From Clostridium sp. M62/1 (lineage in GTDB: Bacteria; Bacillota; Clostridia; Lachnospirales; Lachnospiraceae): 64,000 nt of DNA. Location: the NCBI RefSeq assembly GCF_020736365.1, contig NZ_CP085988.1, positions 3,106,001 to 3,170,000 of the forward strand, read 5' to 3'. The notes below the pieces were generated by a model. It had not been told where the DNA came from, searched no databases, and saw only the letters and a program-made list of their open reading frames with translations. The stretch's first letter is position 1; each line of letters begins with the position of its first letter. The translations under genes and the position numbers were made by a program. Positions 54,297 through 63,516 of this stretch are shown here, in pieces.

Positions 54297-54441
54297 CCCT
54301 ATAAAAACACCTGTTAAAAAGTATCATGCAAGCGTTGCCCGACAATCCCCCAGAGAACGGAACCGATTGCTGGCTTGCAAGAATTTTGCGTTTACCCACG
54401 CCAATGTGCATAAGCACTGCCGCCACTTCCGGCGCGGATAA
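54259..54441 (+). CDS. Small basic protein overlapping the gene before it
   Basis: 60 codons from ATG 54259, with AAAAGGAGG about 10 bases upstream, in another frame from the previous gene for its first 38 bp. Rich in Arg, Lys, His and Asn, including RQSPRERNRLLACKNFAF and HKHCRHFRR. No family; the ribosome site supports it, but the gene could be chance. Confidence 0.4.
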   Translation: MRKIPLGNLNSNNPIKTPVKKYHASVARQSPRERNRLLACKNFAFTHANVHKHCRHFRRG

Positions 54442-54471
54442 CCGCCCGGAAGCTACCCACGGAGGATGCCT

Positions 54472-55011
54472 ATGGAACGAGATGAACTACGCACCACTTT
54501 AGTGAACCATCTGGAAACCCTGCGGCGCAACCTGCAGGTCGTATCCATGGAGGTGCTGAAAACCAAATACAAAAAACCATTTGATGCCCTGCGGCAAGAC
54601 ATCTGTAAAGCCGCTACCGCTTATACCCGCTTTCTGGTATTCGATGGTATGCGGATCAAACACAAATACTTTGATGAGGCCGTACCCTATATTGATGCAG
54701 CTGTGAAGCAAACCAAGCGGCTCAAACAGATCTCAGATGCTGCCTTCCAGCGTCAGGATATTGACGAGATCGAATCACTCGCCCTTGCCCTGCGCAAAGA
54801 GATAGAAGCAGCTCTGCAGCCCTTCTATATGGGGCATATGTGCCTTTATGTGACGCCGGAATGCTTTGATGACCCGCCCAAAACGCCAGAAATCTACAAC
54901 GATGCAACCGCCTGCGTCTGGAGGGATGGTACATGGCAACTCCTGGAGGATACCAGCAAAGGGTTCCTGCTCTTTGTCCAATCCAAATCCAAGGAGGAAT
55001 CTGCCGCATGA
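54472..55011 (+). CDS. Helical ICE protein of unknown function
   Basis: 179 residues (ATG 54472 preferred, ACGGAGG upstream). Mostly coiled helices (LRTTLVNHLETLRRNLQVVSMEVLKTK), no catalytic motif. Its stop overlaps the next start. Confidence 0.5.
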   Translation: MERDELRTTLVNHLETLRRNLQVVSMEVLKTKYKKPFDALRQDICKAATAYTRFLVFDGMRIKHKYFDEAVPYIDAAVKQTKRLKQISDAAFQRQDIDEIESLALALRKEIEAALQPFYMGHMCLYVTPECFDDPPKTPEIYNDATACVWRDGTWQLLEDTSKGFLLFVQSKSKEESAA

Positions 55012-55499
55012 AAGAAACATCCCAACGATATCTAAACAGCGAGGCTCACGGTTATCTCATGGAGGCCAAAGCCTGTACGCTTTTGCTCAAAGACTTGGAG
55101 CGCATCCGCGCCAAGCTCAGGCGGCACATCGAAAAGGAAGCCGCAGACCGCGAGGCAGAATTTGAAGCGGCCATGCAATACCATAGCGAAAGCGACATCC
55201 AGGAAGCCTACGGCTGGGAATTCATCAGTGAACAGCAGTATGAGCACTATCTGGAATTGTTCCGTCAAGGTCGCAGGGCACTTGATGAACACAGCCCCAC
55301 TGTTACAGAACTGGCTCTCTCCATCCTGAACCGTATCTTTCAGGATATTGATAGAGACTGCCGCCAATGCGAGTTTGAAGCCCTGTCTCCGGAAGAACAG
55401 CTTGCCGAGTTGAAGCGTGCTGAGGAATCCAGGCAGGCATGGAGGCAGTATATCGCCAGTCTGAAGGAAATGATCAACCCCTCCGCTGCGCAGGAATGA
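55008..55499 (+). CDS. Helical, charged ICE protein
   Basis: 163 residues, AAGGAGGAATCTGCCGC before ATG. Highly charged, coiled-coil-like (LKDLERIRAKLRRHIEKEAADREAEFEAAM). It forms a pair with the gene before it. No family. Confidence 0.5.
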   Translation: MKETSQRYLNSEAHGYLMEAKACTLLLKDLERIRAKLRRHIEKEAADREAEFEAAMQYHSESDIQEAYGWEFISEQQYEHYLELFRQGRRALDEHSPTVTELALSILNRIFQDIDRDCRQCEFEALSPEEQLAELKRAEESRQAWRQYIASLKEMINPSAAQE

Positions 55500-55541
55500 C
55501 CCTTAAAATCGCTACTGAAATTTACTTTGCAGACTGCCTAC

Positions 55542-55597
55542 TTGCAAAATCAGATTTTTTCGGCTAAAATAGGTATATAATAATATATCAGCCGAAA
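55542..55597 (+). promoter_or_regulatory. Promoter with overlapping operator
   Basis: TTGCAA, 17 bp, TAAAAT. A perfect inverted repeat TTTCGGCT (55558) / AGCCGAAA (55590) overlaps the -10 box, a typical repressor site. It controls the DUF4143 ATPase gene. Confidence 0.65.
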
Positions 55598-55617
55598 TCA
55601 AGAAAGGAGGAACGCCT

Positions 55618-56847
55618 GTGTATATCACCCGACACATGGAGAAACCGGTGATGGAGCTGAATGAACAGTATCCTGTGCTTCTGCTTACCGGCCCAAGGCA
55701 GGTTGGAAAAACTACCATGCTGGAACATTTGATAGAGGTCGAGGGCAAGGGGCGCAAAAAGGTCTCTTTGGATGATCTGACGCTGCGGGAACTCGCCAAG
55801 ACGGACCCAAAGATGTTCTTTCAGCTGTATCAGCCGCCGCTGCTCATTGACGAAGTGCAATACGCACCGGAACTGTTCCCATATATCAAAATCATGGTAG
55901 ATGAACGCCATCAGCCCGGCGATTTCTGGCTGACGGGTTCTCAGCTTTTCAAGATGATGGAGGGCGTACAGGAATCTCTGGCAGGCCGGGTGGCTCTGCT
56001 CCACCTCTCACCGCTTTCCCAGAGTGAGATCATGAAACGGCCTCCTGAACCACCGTTCAGCCTGGAGCTGCCTCTTTTGTCCGAACGGCAGAACGGACGC
56101 CAAATGCTGAACACGCCAGAGGTCTTTCAGCGTATCCATCAGGGCGGGATGCCTGCTCTGGTCACAGGAACCTATTCCAATGCCTCCATCTTCTATTCCA
56201 GTTACATTGACACTTACATGGAACGGGATGTGCGGCGGCTATCCAATGACATTGACAGCTTGAAGTTTTTGCGGTTCCTGCGTTCTGTCGCCGCCAGGAC
56301 TTCCCAGCAGGTCAATTACAAGGGCATTGCCGATGATGCGGAGATCGACCAGACCACAGCCAAAAACTGGCTTCATGTTCTGGAGGCGCTGGGGATCATC
56401 TTTTTATTGGAGCCCTATTCCAATAATGTCCTCAAACGCACCGTATCCACACCCAAGCTCTACTTCTACGACTCCGGCATTGTCTGCTACCTGACCCGTT
56501 GGAGCAGTCCGGAGACAGCCATGGAAGGAGCCATGAGCGGCGCACTGCTGGAAAACTATACCGTAGCGGAAATCATCAAGACCTATCAGAACGCCGGTCA
56601 GGAGCCTTTCCTGTACTACTACCGGGATAAGGATGCCAGAGAAATCGACCTGATCCTGGAGCGGGACGGAAAACTGTTTCCCATCGAGATCAAAAAGATG
56701 GCCTCGCCGCCAAAGAAATTGACGAAGGTATTTGACCTGATCGACAAGTCCCCACTGCAGCGCGGCACTGGTGCTATCCTGTGCATGGCTGACCAGTTGG
56801 GCGCTTTTGATCAGAACAATCTGATCGTGCCTATCTCTTTGATTTAA
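55618..56847 (+). CDS. AAA_14/DUF4143 ATPase
   Basis: 409 residues, GTG start with AAAGGAGGAACGCCT upstream. Walker A GPRQVGKT (25-32), Walker B PLLIDEVQYAPELF, and a C-terminal DUF4143 part with a wHTH-like stretch (YKGIADDAEIDQTTAKNWLHVLEALGIIFLL) and a nuclease-like KDAREIDLILERDGKLFPIEIK. That pattern (D...E...K) recalls a PD-(D/E)XK fold. Members are common cargo in mobile elements and may act in defence; direct role unknown. Confidence 0.85.
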   Translation: MYITRHMEKPVMELNEQYPVLLLTGPRQVGKTTMLEHLIEVEGKGRKKVSLDDLTLRELAKTDPKMFFQLYQPPLLIDEVQYAPELFPYIKIMVDERHQPGDFWLTGSQLFKMMEGVQESLAGRVALLHLSPLSQSEIMKRPPEPPFSLELPLLSERQNGRQMLNTPEVFQRIHQGGMPALVTGTYSNASIFYSSYIDTYMERDVRRLSNDIDSLKFLRFLRSVAARTSQQVNYKGIADDAEIDQTTAKNWLHVLEALGIIFLLEPYSNNVLKRTVSTPKLYFYDSGIVCYLTRWSSPETAMEGAMSGALLENYTVAEIIKTYQNAGQEPFLYYYRDKDAREIDLILERDGKLFPIEIKKMASPPKKLTKVFDLIDKSPLQRGTGAILCMADQLGAFDQNNLIVPISLI

Positions 56848-56884
56848 CGAGGAACCCTGCCGCATTACCTGCGGCTTATAACCG

Positions 56885-56928
56885 AAAGGATCGACAGACT
56901 GCATTTAGCGGCCTGCCGGTCCTTTTTT
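56885..56928 (+). terminator. Intrinsic terminator
   Basis: AAAGGATCGACAG...CTGCCGGTCCTTT stem with a few mismatches, followed by T-run. Confidence 0.65.
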
Positions 56929-56948
56929 CATTTAGGAGGAAACACCTG

Positions 56949-57548
56949 ATGATAAAACGACAAATATCTTTTCTGTTTGAAGATCCCGGATTCTGTATAG
57001 ATGTATTCTGCACCATTGCAGAACCGATACGCTACTACAACCGGGATACCGAAAGCGGCGCATGGTACAGCTCTACACCGGACTGGCATGAAAATGGCAG
57101 TCTCATCCGGGAAGACCTTATCTTTGAAGTGATTGCAAATGGTGTAGTCTGTGCACTGGATGGCAATGGTAACTTTGAAGGCAAGAAACCCTTCGTGCCT
57201 TTCTACCAATTCCGGCAGTCGCTGGTGCAGTCCGTTCATACACAGCATCCGCACCTGCAGGATCATGAAGCACTGAGGGAAAAACTGCTTTCCCTGCCGG
57301 ATGCCAGAGAAACGGTTGGGCATGGTTGGTACTGGGAAAACTGGCTCTTTGCCACCGATGTTGAGAACACCGCTGAGGAAGCAGTAGACTCAGCCGAATG
57401 GCTAAATAGTCAGTTCCACATTCTGGCTATCCGCTATACCCACAAGCCCACCGGCTTTGCGTTTACCAACTACCGTTTCCGGGACAAAAGAGCCGAAGCC
57501 AAATCTTCCGGACATGACCTACTGCTCTATGACTGGAAAGACCAATGA
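56949..57548 (+). CDS. ICE protein of unknown function
   Basis: 199 residues, TAGGAGGAAACACCTG before ATG. Alpha/beta, rich in Trp and Tyr (GHGWYWENWLFATDVENTAEEA). It lies first in the group of DUF4313-like genes. Confidence 0.45.
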   Translation: MIKRQISFLFEDPGFCIDVFCTIAEPIRYYNRDTESGAWYSSTPDWHENGSLIREDLIFEVIANGVVCALDGNGNFEGKKPFVPFYQFRQSLVQSVHTQHPHLQDHEALREKLLSLPDARETVGHGWYWENWLFATDVENTAEEAVDSAEWLNSQFHILAIRYTHKPTGFAFTNYRFRDKRAEAKSSGHDLLLYDWKDQ

Positions 57549-57596
57549 CCACACTGCGTCAAAAAATGCAGCAACTATACACAAGGAGGATGCAAA

Positions 57597-58691
57597 ATGA
57601 AAATCCACGAAGATCGTTCCCATATGAATATTGATACCAGATGGTTTGAAAAAGGCTATGCCAAAGAAGACGTCCACTCCCTGCGCCTGCAATCCCTATG
57701 CACCGAAGCAGAGGCCGCAGCCAACAAACAGTTTTATGACAGCCACACCCGCGAAGAATGGGAACAGTATATCCGTCAGGCAAGTTTGGAGAGCAGCGCA
57801 GCAATGAAACCCGTCATGGAAGCCATCGCACAGCACTTTGTCTGCTACCAGTATGACGAAAATATCCCTGTGTCCTATGGCAGCGACCGATGGGATCTGT
57901 ACTTCTGGTGTAATCCCTTTAACAGTGCCGCAGACGCATCCGAACGGGATTTCTCATATTTCACGCTGACCTTTAACGAGCGTCAGACGCTGGAGAAACG
58001 AAGAAAAGTCTGTCAACAGGTGCTGGAGCTCCTATGCTCACGCTTTCAGGAGCATCCCCATCTCCATGTAGCCGTACAGTATTCCATATGGTTTGACCAT
58101 CCGAAGATCCACGATGCGGTGGAGCGCGCAAAGCCCCGTCTGCATGGCCTGCGCTGTATCCAGGACCAAAAAGAAGGAAAACTGCTCCTGCAGGACGGCG
58201 CCCTGCTCTTCAAGCCAAAATACGCAAAGAAATATGCCCGCACGCTGAGTCAGAGCCAGATTTTGTCCCTTAGTTGGGAACTGGGCGTGGCGGACGAAGA
58301 ACCGGATATCGATGCGGCACCTGTTACCTTGCCTTACAAGAAATTTGGCGCCACGCACCCCATCCAGCTGCAGGTGACTTCCTACCTGAATGGAAACCTT
58401 GCCATACAAATGGTGACATGGGAAAGCGGCGACCCGGAACCCTGGGCGACTCTCACCGTCAACCTGCCCGGCCAACGGCAAAAAGACCATGCCTTTATCG
58501 ACACCAATGCCGATTCGGAATTTCCCACTTGGCTCATACGACATGGTCTGGCTATCCCAACCGGCCGCACCATGCAGAGTGGGTTCTGCACCTATCCCGA
58601 ATATCGTTTTCGTGCCAACCGGCTGCAGGAGCTGGACCCGGAAGGGTATGCAGGCTACCTGAAAAACTTTGAAAGGCGGTGCAGCGCATGA
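57597..58691 (+). CDS. ICE protein with DUF4313-like C-terminal domain
   Basis: 364 residues, AAGGAGGATGCAAA before ATG. The C-terminal domain (about 250-360) matches the N-terminal half of the 59140 protein: TSYLNGNLAIQM, PTGRTMQSGFCTYPEYRF, LDPEGYAGYLKNF. The N-terminal 240 residues are unlike it. The stop overlaps the next gene, whose product matches the other half of the 59140 protein. Confidence 0.6.
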   Translation: MKIHEDRSHMNIDTRWFEKGYAKEDVHSLRLQSLCTEAEAAANKQFYDSHTREEWEQYIRQASLESSAAMKPVMEAIAQHFVCYQYDENIPVSYGSDRWDLYFWCNPFNSAADASERDFSYFTLTFNERQTLEKRRKVCQQVLELLCSRFQEHPHLHVAVQYSIWFDHPKIHDAVERAKPRLHGLRCIQDQKEGKLLLQDGALLFKPKYAKKYARTLSQSQILSLSWELGVADEEPDIDAAPVTLPYKKFGATHPIQLQVTSYLNGNLAIQMVTWESGDPEPWATLTVNLPGQRQKDHAFIDTNADSEFPTWLIRHGLAIPTGRTMQSGFCTYPEYRFRANRLQELDPEGYAGYLKNFERRCSA

Positions 58692-59011
58692 AATATAAGG
58701 CAGTTTATGATGTACTGAATGAAAGGCGGCAGACTACCCCCGGTTTCTGTTACCATGACCGCAGCGGCTGGCGTGCTTACCCCCAGACCTACATGACCAT
58801 GCAGTGCCCTTTATGGATTATTGCTGAAGATGCTGCCACGGGCAGGCGTCTGTGGATCACTCAGGAGGGCCCCCGATTTAGCATTTCCATTCGAAGGATG
58901 GATGAACAGCGGCACAACTATGGCCCTACCTATCGCATTACTTGTGAAAACAGGACAAAACTGGCTCAGGTTCTGCGCTATCAGTTCGAGTCAAAAACTT
59001 TGGCTGTGTAG
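58688..59011 (+). CDS. Small protein matching the C-terminal half of the 59140 protein
   Basis: 107 residues. GFCYHDRSGWRAYPQTYMTMQCPLWIIAEDAATGRR aligns with GFSYTDYSGWRCLDGSSSTLPLWIEAFDPSHGRK of the 59140 protein, so the same unit occurs split here and fused there. Start overlaps the gene before it by 4 bp. Confidence 0.6.
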   Translation: MKYKAVYDVLNERRQTTPGFCYHDRSGWRAYPQTYMTMQCPLWIIAEDAATGRRLWITQEGPRFSISIRRMDEQRHNYGPTYRITCENRTKLAQVLRYQFESKTLAV

Positions 59012-59080
59012 CTGACGATGACCAGAGAGGAACTGCATTCCTCTCCCTGCTCCGGTTTCCTTGTCCGGAACACACACTAA

Positions 59081-59125
59081 GAAGCACCGGCAATCTGCAT
59101 TTTTGCAGGCGTCCGGTGCTTCTTT
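59081..59125 (+). terminator. Intrinsic terminator
   Basis: GAAGCACCGG...CCGGTGCTTC perfect 10-bp stem then TTT. Confidence 0.8.
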
Positions 59126-59139
59126 GGAGGAAAACGCTT

Positions 59140-59847
59140 ATGAATACTCTCGTATTTACACTGGGCGAACACCGATCCCAGCTGACTTTGAAAATCAGTA
59201 CATATCCCAACGGCAATCTCGCCATCAAGCTTTATGAAAAGGATCACGGCATCCTGATTTTTTGGGAAACCCTTACCACCAACTTAACCGGAATCCGGCC
59301 CGACCACTGCGCTTTCATCAATATAAAAGCCGCAGACGGACTTTTTCCAGTCTGGCTGTCAGACAATCACCTTGCGGAACCTACCGGGCAAATTCTTGAA
59401 TCGGATGGCTGCCTTTACCCTGAATACCTGTTTAATGGCAAAGAACTGGACGCCCTGGACCATGAGGGGCATACCCTCTACATCCGGCGGCAGAAAGGCG
59501 AACTGGGGCGCCGCTTTGAGCGGCTGTATCTTGCCCTGCGAAGACTGGCGCGAGAAATCAACGGATTCAGCTACACCGATTACAGCGGCTGGCGGTGTCT
59601 GGATGGGAGTTCCTCCACCCTGCCCCTCTGGATCGAGGCATTTGACCCTTCTCATGGCCGCAAATTCATCTTCACGCAGAAAGGTCCCGCACTCCAAACT
59701 ACCATCCTCTATGCAGATGGTACAGAGAAGCAGCGCATCTATCGGCGTAAAGAGGACATGGCAACCGAGCTGATGGCCATGTTTCAGGAAGAATTGCGTG
59801 TCTACCCTCCCTGGTCTGAAGACCGGAGGAAACGGTACGAATATTAA
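59140..59847 (+). CDS. DUF4313-like fused protein
   Basis: 235 residues, TTGGAGGAAAACGCTT before ATG. N-terminal DUF4313-like domain (KISTYPNGNLAIKLYEKDHG, FPVWLSDNHLAEPTGQ), then the small GFSYTDYSGWR domain. It is the one-gene form of the pair at 57597 and 58688. Function unknown. Confidence 0.6.
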   Translation: MNTLVFTLGEHRSQLTLKISTYPNGNLAIKLYEKDHGILIFWETLTTNLTGIRPDHCAFINIKAADGLFPVWLSDNHLAEPTGQILESDGCLYPEYLFNGKELDALDHEGHTLYIRRQKGELGRRFERLYLALRRLAREINGFSYTDYSGWRCLDGSSSTLPLWIEAFDPSHGRKFIFTQKGPALQTTILYADGTEKQRIYRRKEDMATELMAMFQEELRVYPPWSEDRRKRYEY

Positions 59848-59874
59848 AGACAATAAAATAGGAGGACATCATCA

Positions 59875-60531
59875 TTGAAGATCCGTATCTATCCCAAATC
59901 CCTGTTGGAAACCGTATGGCAGCAGGACAAACTGCTGTTTACCCCAGAGGCAGAGCAACCATCCCTGTGTCTTCGGTGTGGTCAGACGCTGGACCGCAGG
60001 CTGGTCATCAACGCCCTGAGCCGCTATGCAGATGTCCATATCTGCGAGGCGTGCGGTATGGATGAAGCCCTGCGTGATGCCAACCGTTGCCCACTCCCTC
60101 TAACAGAATGGGCAGCTGTCAAAAACGGTTTGAGCCAGCAGCAGACCAATTTTGAAGATCCGCTACTGACTACTTCCTGCGCCTTTGAAGATCTGTTTCA
60201 GCAAGGCTCCCGTCCTGCCAGCGAGATAGCCTATTCCCGTTCTGATTATGATGGATGGAAATGGTGGACCACCTGGCATCAGTGCCAAAAGGATACGCCT
60301 GTTCTGGAAGTTGCCCGTGAAATTGATGCTTTCCAGGATGCGCTATTCCAACTGCCGGAGTTTCGGAATTTGGACACCCTGACACGGTTCTGCCGAGGGT
60401 ACGCCCAGCCCACCAGCGAGCCCACCGAATTCAATTTGTATTCGGAAACTGCTCACTTTTATATCTGGCTGCGGCTGATTACCAGGCGTCGAGATTATAA
60501 TGTGTATGTACATTACTATCTGAAAGGTTAA
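59875..60531 (+). CDS. Zinc-ribbon ICE protein
   Basis: 218 residues, TTG start with AGGAGGACATCATCA upstream. A CxxC pair set (LCLRCGQTL and ICEACGMDEAL) makes a zinc ribbon in the first third; the rest is helical. It may bind DNA or RNA. Confidence 0.55.
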   Translation: MKIRIYPKSLLETVWQQDKLLFTPEAEQPSLCLRCGQTLDRRLVINALSRYADVHICEACGMDEALRDANRCPLPLTEWAAVKNGLSQQQTNFEDPLLTTSCAFEDLFQQGSRPASEIAYSRSDYDGWKWWTTWHQCQKDTPVLEVAREIDAFQDALFQLPEFRNLDTLTRFCRGYAQPTSEPTEFNLYSETAHFYIWLRLITRRRDYNVYVHYYLKG

Positions 60532-60542
60532 AAAGTCTGCAA

Positions 60543-60590
60543 CGCACCGGATACAGTATGCCTATCGACTCTGTATTCGGTGCATTTTTC
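60543..60590 (+). terminator. Intrinsic terminator
   Basis: GCACCGGATACAG...CTGTATTCGGTGC stem then five T. It ends the accessory block before the IS. Confidence 0.85.
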
Positions 60591-60665
60591 TCTATGAAAT
60601 AGTTATTTATTTTTATGTACACTTATAAAATCTTGTTGCAAAAGTCAACCTGCTATATAATTATA

Positions 60666-62255
60666 AACTAAAACTTCCCATACCTAAAATGGGATTCGTT
60701 CCTTGAAAATTCAATATTTCAGCTAACAAAATAGCGATTTATGCCGCTGCAGCTTCCAAATGGAGTGCTTTTCTCAGATATTCCGGCAATCTTGCTTCAA
60801 AATCAGCGGTAAAAGCATTCAGTTGCTCATCGCTTAGTTTAAAGATTCCCTGAAGACTTGCCATCAAGGCTTCCATCAGGATGCAAAGTGACCTGTTGAA
60901 AGTAATGTCTGCCATTTCATCAACAAGGAAGAAGAACAGTTCACCAAGCGTTCTCTGATCTTCATTTTGGCGCTGCTCCATTGCAAGTAACATATATCGG
61001 GTAAACACGATCGCCACATGGGCTGTCAGTGCATCATAAGATAAACTGTGGCATTCTCCAACCAGATTCAGCATGGATTTGCAGGTTTTGAAAAAGACCT
61101 CGATCTGCCAGCGCTTTCCATAAATACGGATAATCTCTTCCTCGGAAAGTGTTGTAGCTGTACAGATAAAAGCAAGCCAGTCCTTGCGGTTTGCCTTGTT
61201 CCTTACGCATACGATTTTCGCCGGAATTGGATTCGCCTTTCCTACCATAACATCAACAGAAAGCAGATACTTTGATCTGCCACGGCGCTTTTTGTTCCGG
61301 GAATAGATTTCTTTGATATTCAGCTGTTCACCACCGTACGAATATTTGATCCGGCTACTTTTCTTAATCATGGCAATCACATCCATGCCTTTTGCATGGA
61401 TGGCTGTGACCTGTGCTGGATTGGAAAACCAGGAATCAAACAGGACATAATCCGCTTTCAGCCCTGCACTGAGGGCTGTATTCAGTAAAGTCATCATTGC
61501 CTCTGGTGCTTTTGTTTGGGCTAGCGCACGTCTTTTTCCTGCAAGGGTTCTGTTGTCAAAGTCCTTTACCGGGCCGATGATATTTGTATTCTTTGCAGAC
61601 GCTAACAGGCAGCTGTTTACAGGGATCAGTGTGTTTCCATCACTCCAGCTTAAAGTAAGCATCCTGAAGCCCTTTTTGAAATGCATATCCGTGTGGTCAA
61701 AAACTTTTGATCCCAGTTCCGTTTTCTTACAGCTGGTACGGTTGAAAAGGCTGTCATCAATGATAAAGACATTTTTTCTTTCCGGATCTGTCAGATCACG
61801 AATGTCATGATTGACAATATCAGCTGCAAGAAGAGAAGTAAAACGAAGCCAGTTTGTTTTTGAAGAATTAAGGAAACGGTAGAAAGTGTTCTTGGAAAAC
61901 GCCTCCTTAAAAGAGCCAGTCCGCTGCTGCATATACATACTTCTTCCGACAAAAATGTTGCTGAGTTTATAACGAAGCAGGGAAACAGATGAAACACCTT
62001 TTTCCTTCATTCCATTACATCTGGCAAGGAGCCTGCCAACATGATGTTTGGAAAAAAATCTCTGAACACAGTCAATTAAGTCGTTCTCAACGAAATAGTT
62101 TTGTGGTATACTGGACATGGCATAAATCTCCTTTGTAAAGATGGTTTCTAGTCAATTCCATTATACCAAACGGAACAGATTTATGCTTTTTTTATTGGCT
62201 GAAATATTGAATTTTCAAGGATCAACGCACCAATATGGTGTGGGAAGTTTTAGTT
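60666..62255 (-). mobile_element. IS4-family insertion sequence (about 1.59 kb)
   Basis: Ends in AACTAAAACTTCCCA (60666) and its complement (ends 62255). A second long inverted match of 23 bp lies just inside (60701-60723 against 62198-62220). One transposase gene on the minus strand. No clear target duplication: the left flank ends TTATA and the right begins AGGCA. The right side is the integrase gene, whose first codons are absent on the left side, so a deletion probably came with or after the insertion. Confidence 0.9.
60739..62118 (-). CDS. IS4-family DDE transposase
   Basis: 459 residues. DDE pattern: FIIDDSLFNR, DYVLFDSWFS, and IYGKRWQIEVFFKTCK with the Y(2)R(3)E(6)K signature of IS4 family. 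The gene is intact, so the IS may still move. Confidence 0.93.
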   Translation of the reverse strand: MSSIPQNYFVENDLIDCVQRFFSKHHVGRLLARCNGMKEKGVSSVSLLRYKLSNIFVGRSMYMQQRTGSFKEAFSKNTFYRFLNSSKTNWLRFTSLLAADIVNHDIRDLTDPERKNVFIIDDSLFNRTSCKKTELGSKVFDHTDMHFKKGFRMLTLSWSDGNTLIPVNSCLLASAKNTNIIGPVKDFDNRTLAGKRRALAQTKAPEAMMTLLNTALSAGLKADYVLFDSWFSNPAQVTAIHAKGMDVIAMIKKSSRIKYSYGGEQLNIKEIYSRNKKRRGRSKYLLSVDVMVGKANPIPAKIVCVRNKANRKDWLAFICTATTLSEEEIIRIYGKRWQIEVFFKTCKSMLNLVGECHSLSYDALTAHVAIVFTRYMLLAMEQRQNEDQRTLGELFFFLVDEMADITFNRSLCILMEALMASLQGIFKLSDEQLNAFTADFEARLPEYLRKALHLEAAAA

Positions 62256-62256
62256 A

Positions 62257-63396
62257 GGCACTAAAAAGAAATATCTTTACGACTCCGATCTCGCAAGTCT
62301 TCGTGTCAAAGAAAAGCAGATCAACAAAGATAAGGATGATGGCATCCGTACTCAGGAAGCCATGAAGCTTACCCTGAATGATATGTTCAAGGTCTACATG
62401 AATAACAACATCAAACTGAAGCCCTCTACCAGAGCAAATTATCTTTACCTGTGGGACTTCTATGTGAAAGAAGAGCCTTTCGCTAACATGCCTCTGCCAC
62501 AAATCCACAGAAGTGATATTCTCGCGTTTTATACCAAACTGCTGAAACACGGCTTTGCTATCAACTCACTGGAGAGCATCAACACCATTGTTCACCCTAC
62601 GCTTGAAATGGCCGTGGACGACGATTACATCCGCAAAAATCCCAGCAAGGGCATTTACCGCAAGCTCAAGACGGATGGCAGCGCTCCAAAACCTAAACGG
62701 CGGATCGCACTCACTAAAACGCAACAGCAGAATTTCCTGCGTTTTATTGCCAAGTCCCCTACATACAGCCATTGGCTCCCCATCATGACTGTGCTCCTTG
62801 GAACAGGAATGCGTGTAGCAGAATGTACCGGCATTACCAAAAGCGATATTAACTTGAGCGAAAACACAATCTCCGTCAACCACAACTTAATCTACCGGGT
62901 CATTGACGGAAAAGCCGGATTTCACATTACCACTCCCAAAACTGAGAGCGGTACACGAATTATCCCTATCCTCTATCCAGAGGTGGCCGAGCAGCTTCGC
63001 CTCCAGATTGAAACCATCGACGCATTGTATCCAGACGATCAACTGGTGTTAGGAGGAGTTCACGGTTTTGTTTTCCGCAACCGAACCGGCTCATTCATGA
63101 GCGCCCACAATATCAATCGGGCGATTGAGAGAATCAGCGTAACTTACAACATGGAGGAAATGGATCAGGCTGAACTGGAAGACCGTGAACCGGATTTGCT
63201 CCCTCATTTTAGTGTTCACAACTTGCGGCACACCTTCTGTACCCGGCTCTGCGAAAGCACCAACGATGTTAAATTCATTCAGCAAGTCATGGGGCATGCC
63301 GATTTCTCTACCACAATGGACATCTACACCCATATCACACAAGAGAATATGCAGGAGAAGGCAAAAAACATTAGTGTGAACATGAAGCTGATGTAA
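62257..63396 (+). pseudogene. int: Tyrosine integrase of the ICE, 5' end lost to the IS
   Basis: Tn916-like integrase: GTKKKYLYDSDLASLRVKEKQI at its visible start is the middle of the N-terminal arm-binding domain, so about 25-30 residues before it are gone. The frame meets a stop in the IS end. Catalytic parts are complete: R in GTGMRVAECTGI, HNLRH at 286-290 and Tyr 322 in MDIYTHI (numbered from ATG 62362). A product from ATG 62362 (344 residues) would lack the rest of the arm-binding domain. Excision is then likely weak or absent unless another integrase helps. Confidence 0.85.
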
Positions 63397-63399
63397 AAA

Positions 63400-63440
63400 G
63401 AAAGGCGAATCTGCATTTTATAAGCAGATCCGCCTTTCAT
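63400..63440 (+). terminator. Terminator after the integrase
   Basis: AAAGGCGAATCTGC...GCAGATCCGCCTTT stem, then CATATTG. Also ends leftward metG transcripts poorly or not at all. Confidence 0.75.
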
Positions 63441-63472
63441 ATTGCTTCATCCGGTTTCGTAGGGTCTCACGC

Positions 63473-63516
63473 AAAAGTTGTAGAAAAGTTGTAGTAACGC
63501 GATTTTTTGTAGTAAA
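63473..63516. repeat. Right arm-type integrase repeats
   Basis: AAAAGTTGTAGAAAAGTTGTAGT plus a further TTTTTTGTAGT. Matches the left end at 15877 in sequence, order and direction. Lies just outside the integrase and next to metG. Confidence 0.65.
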
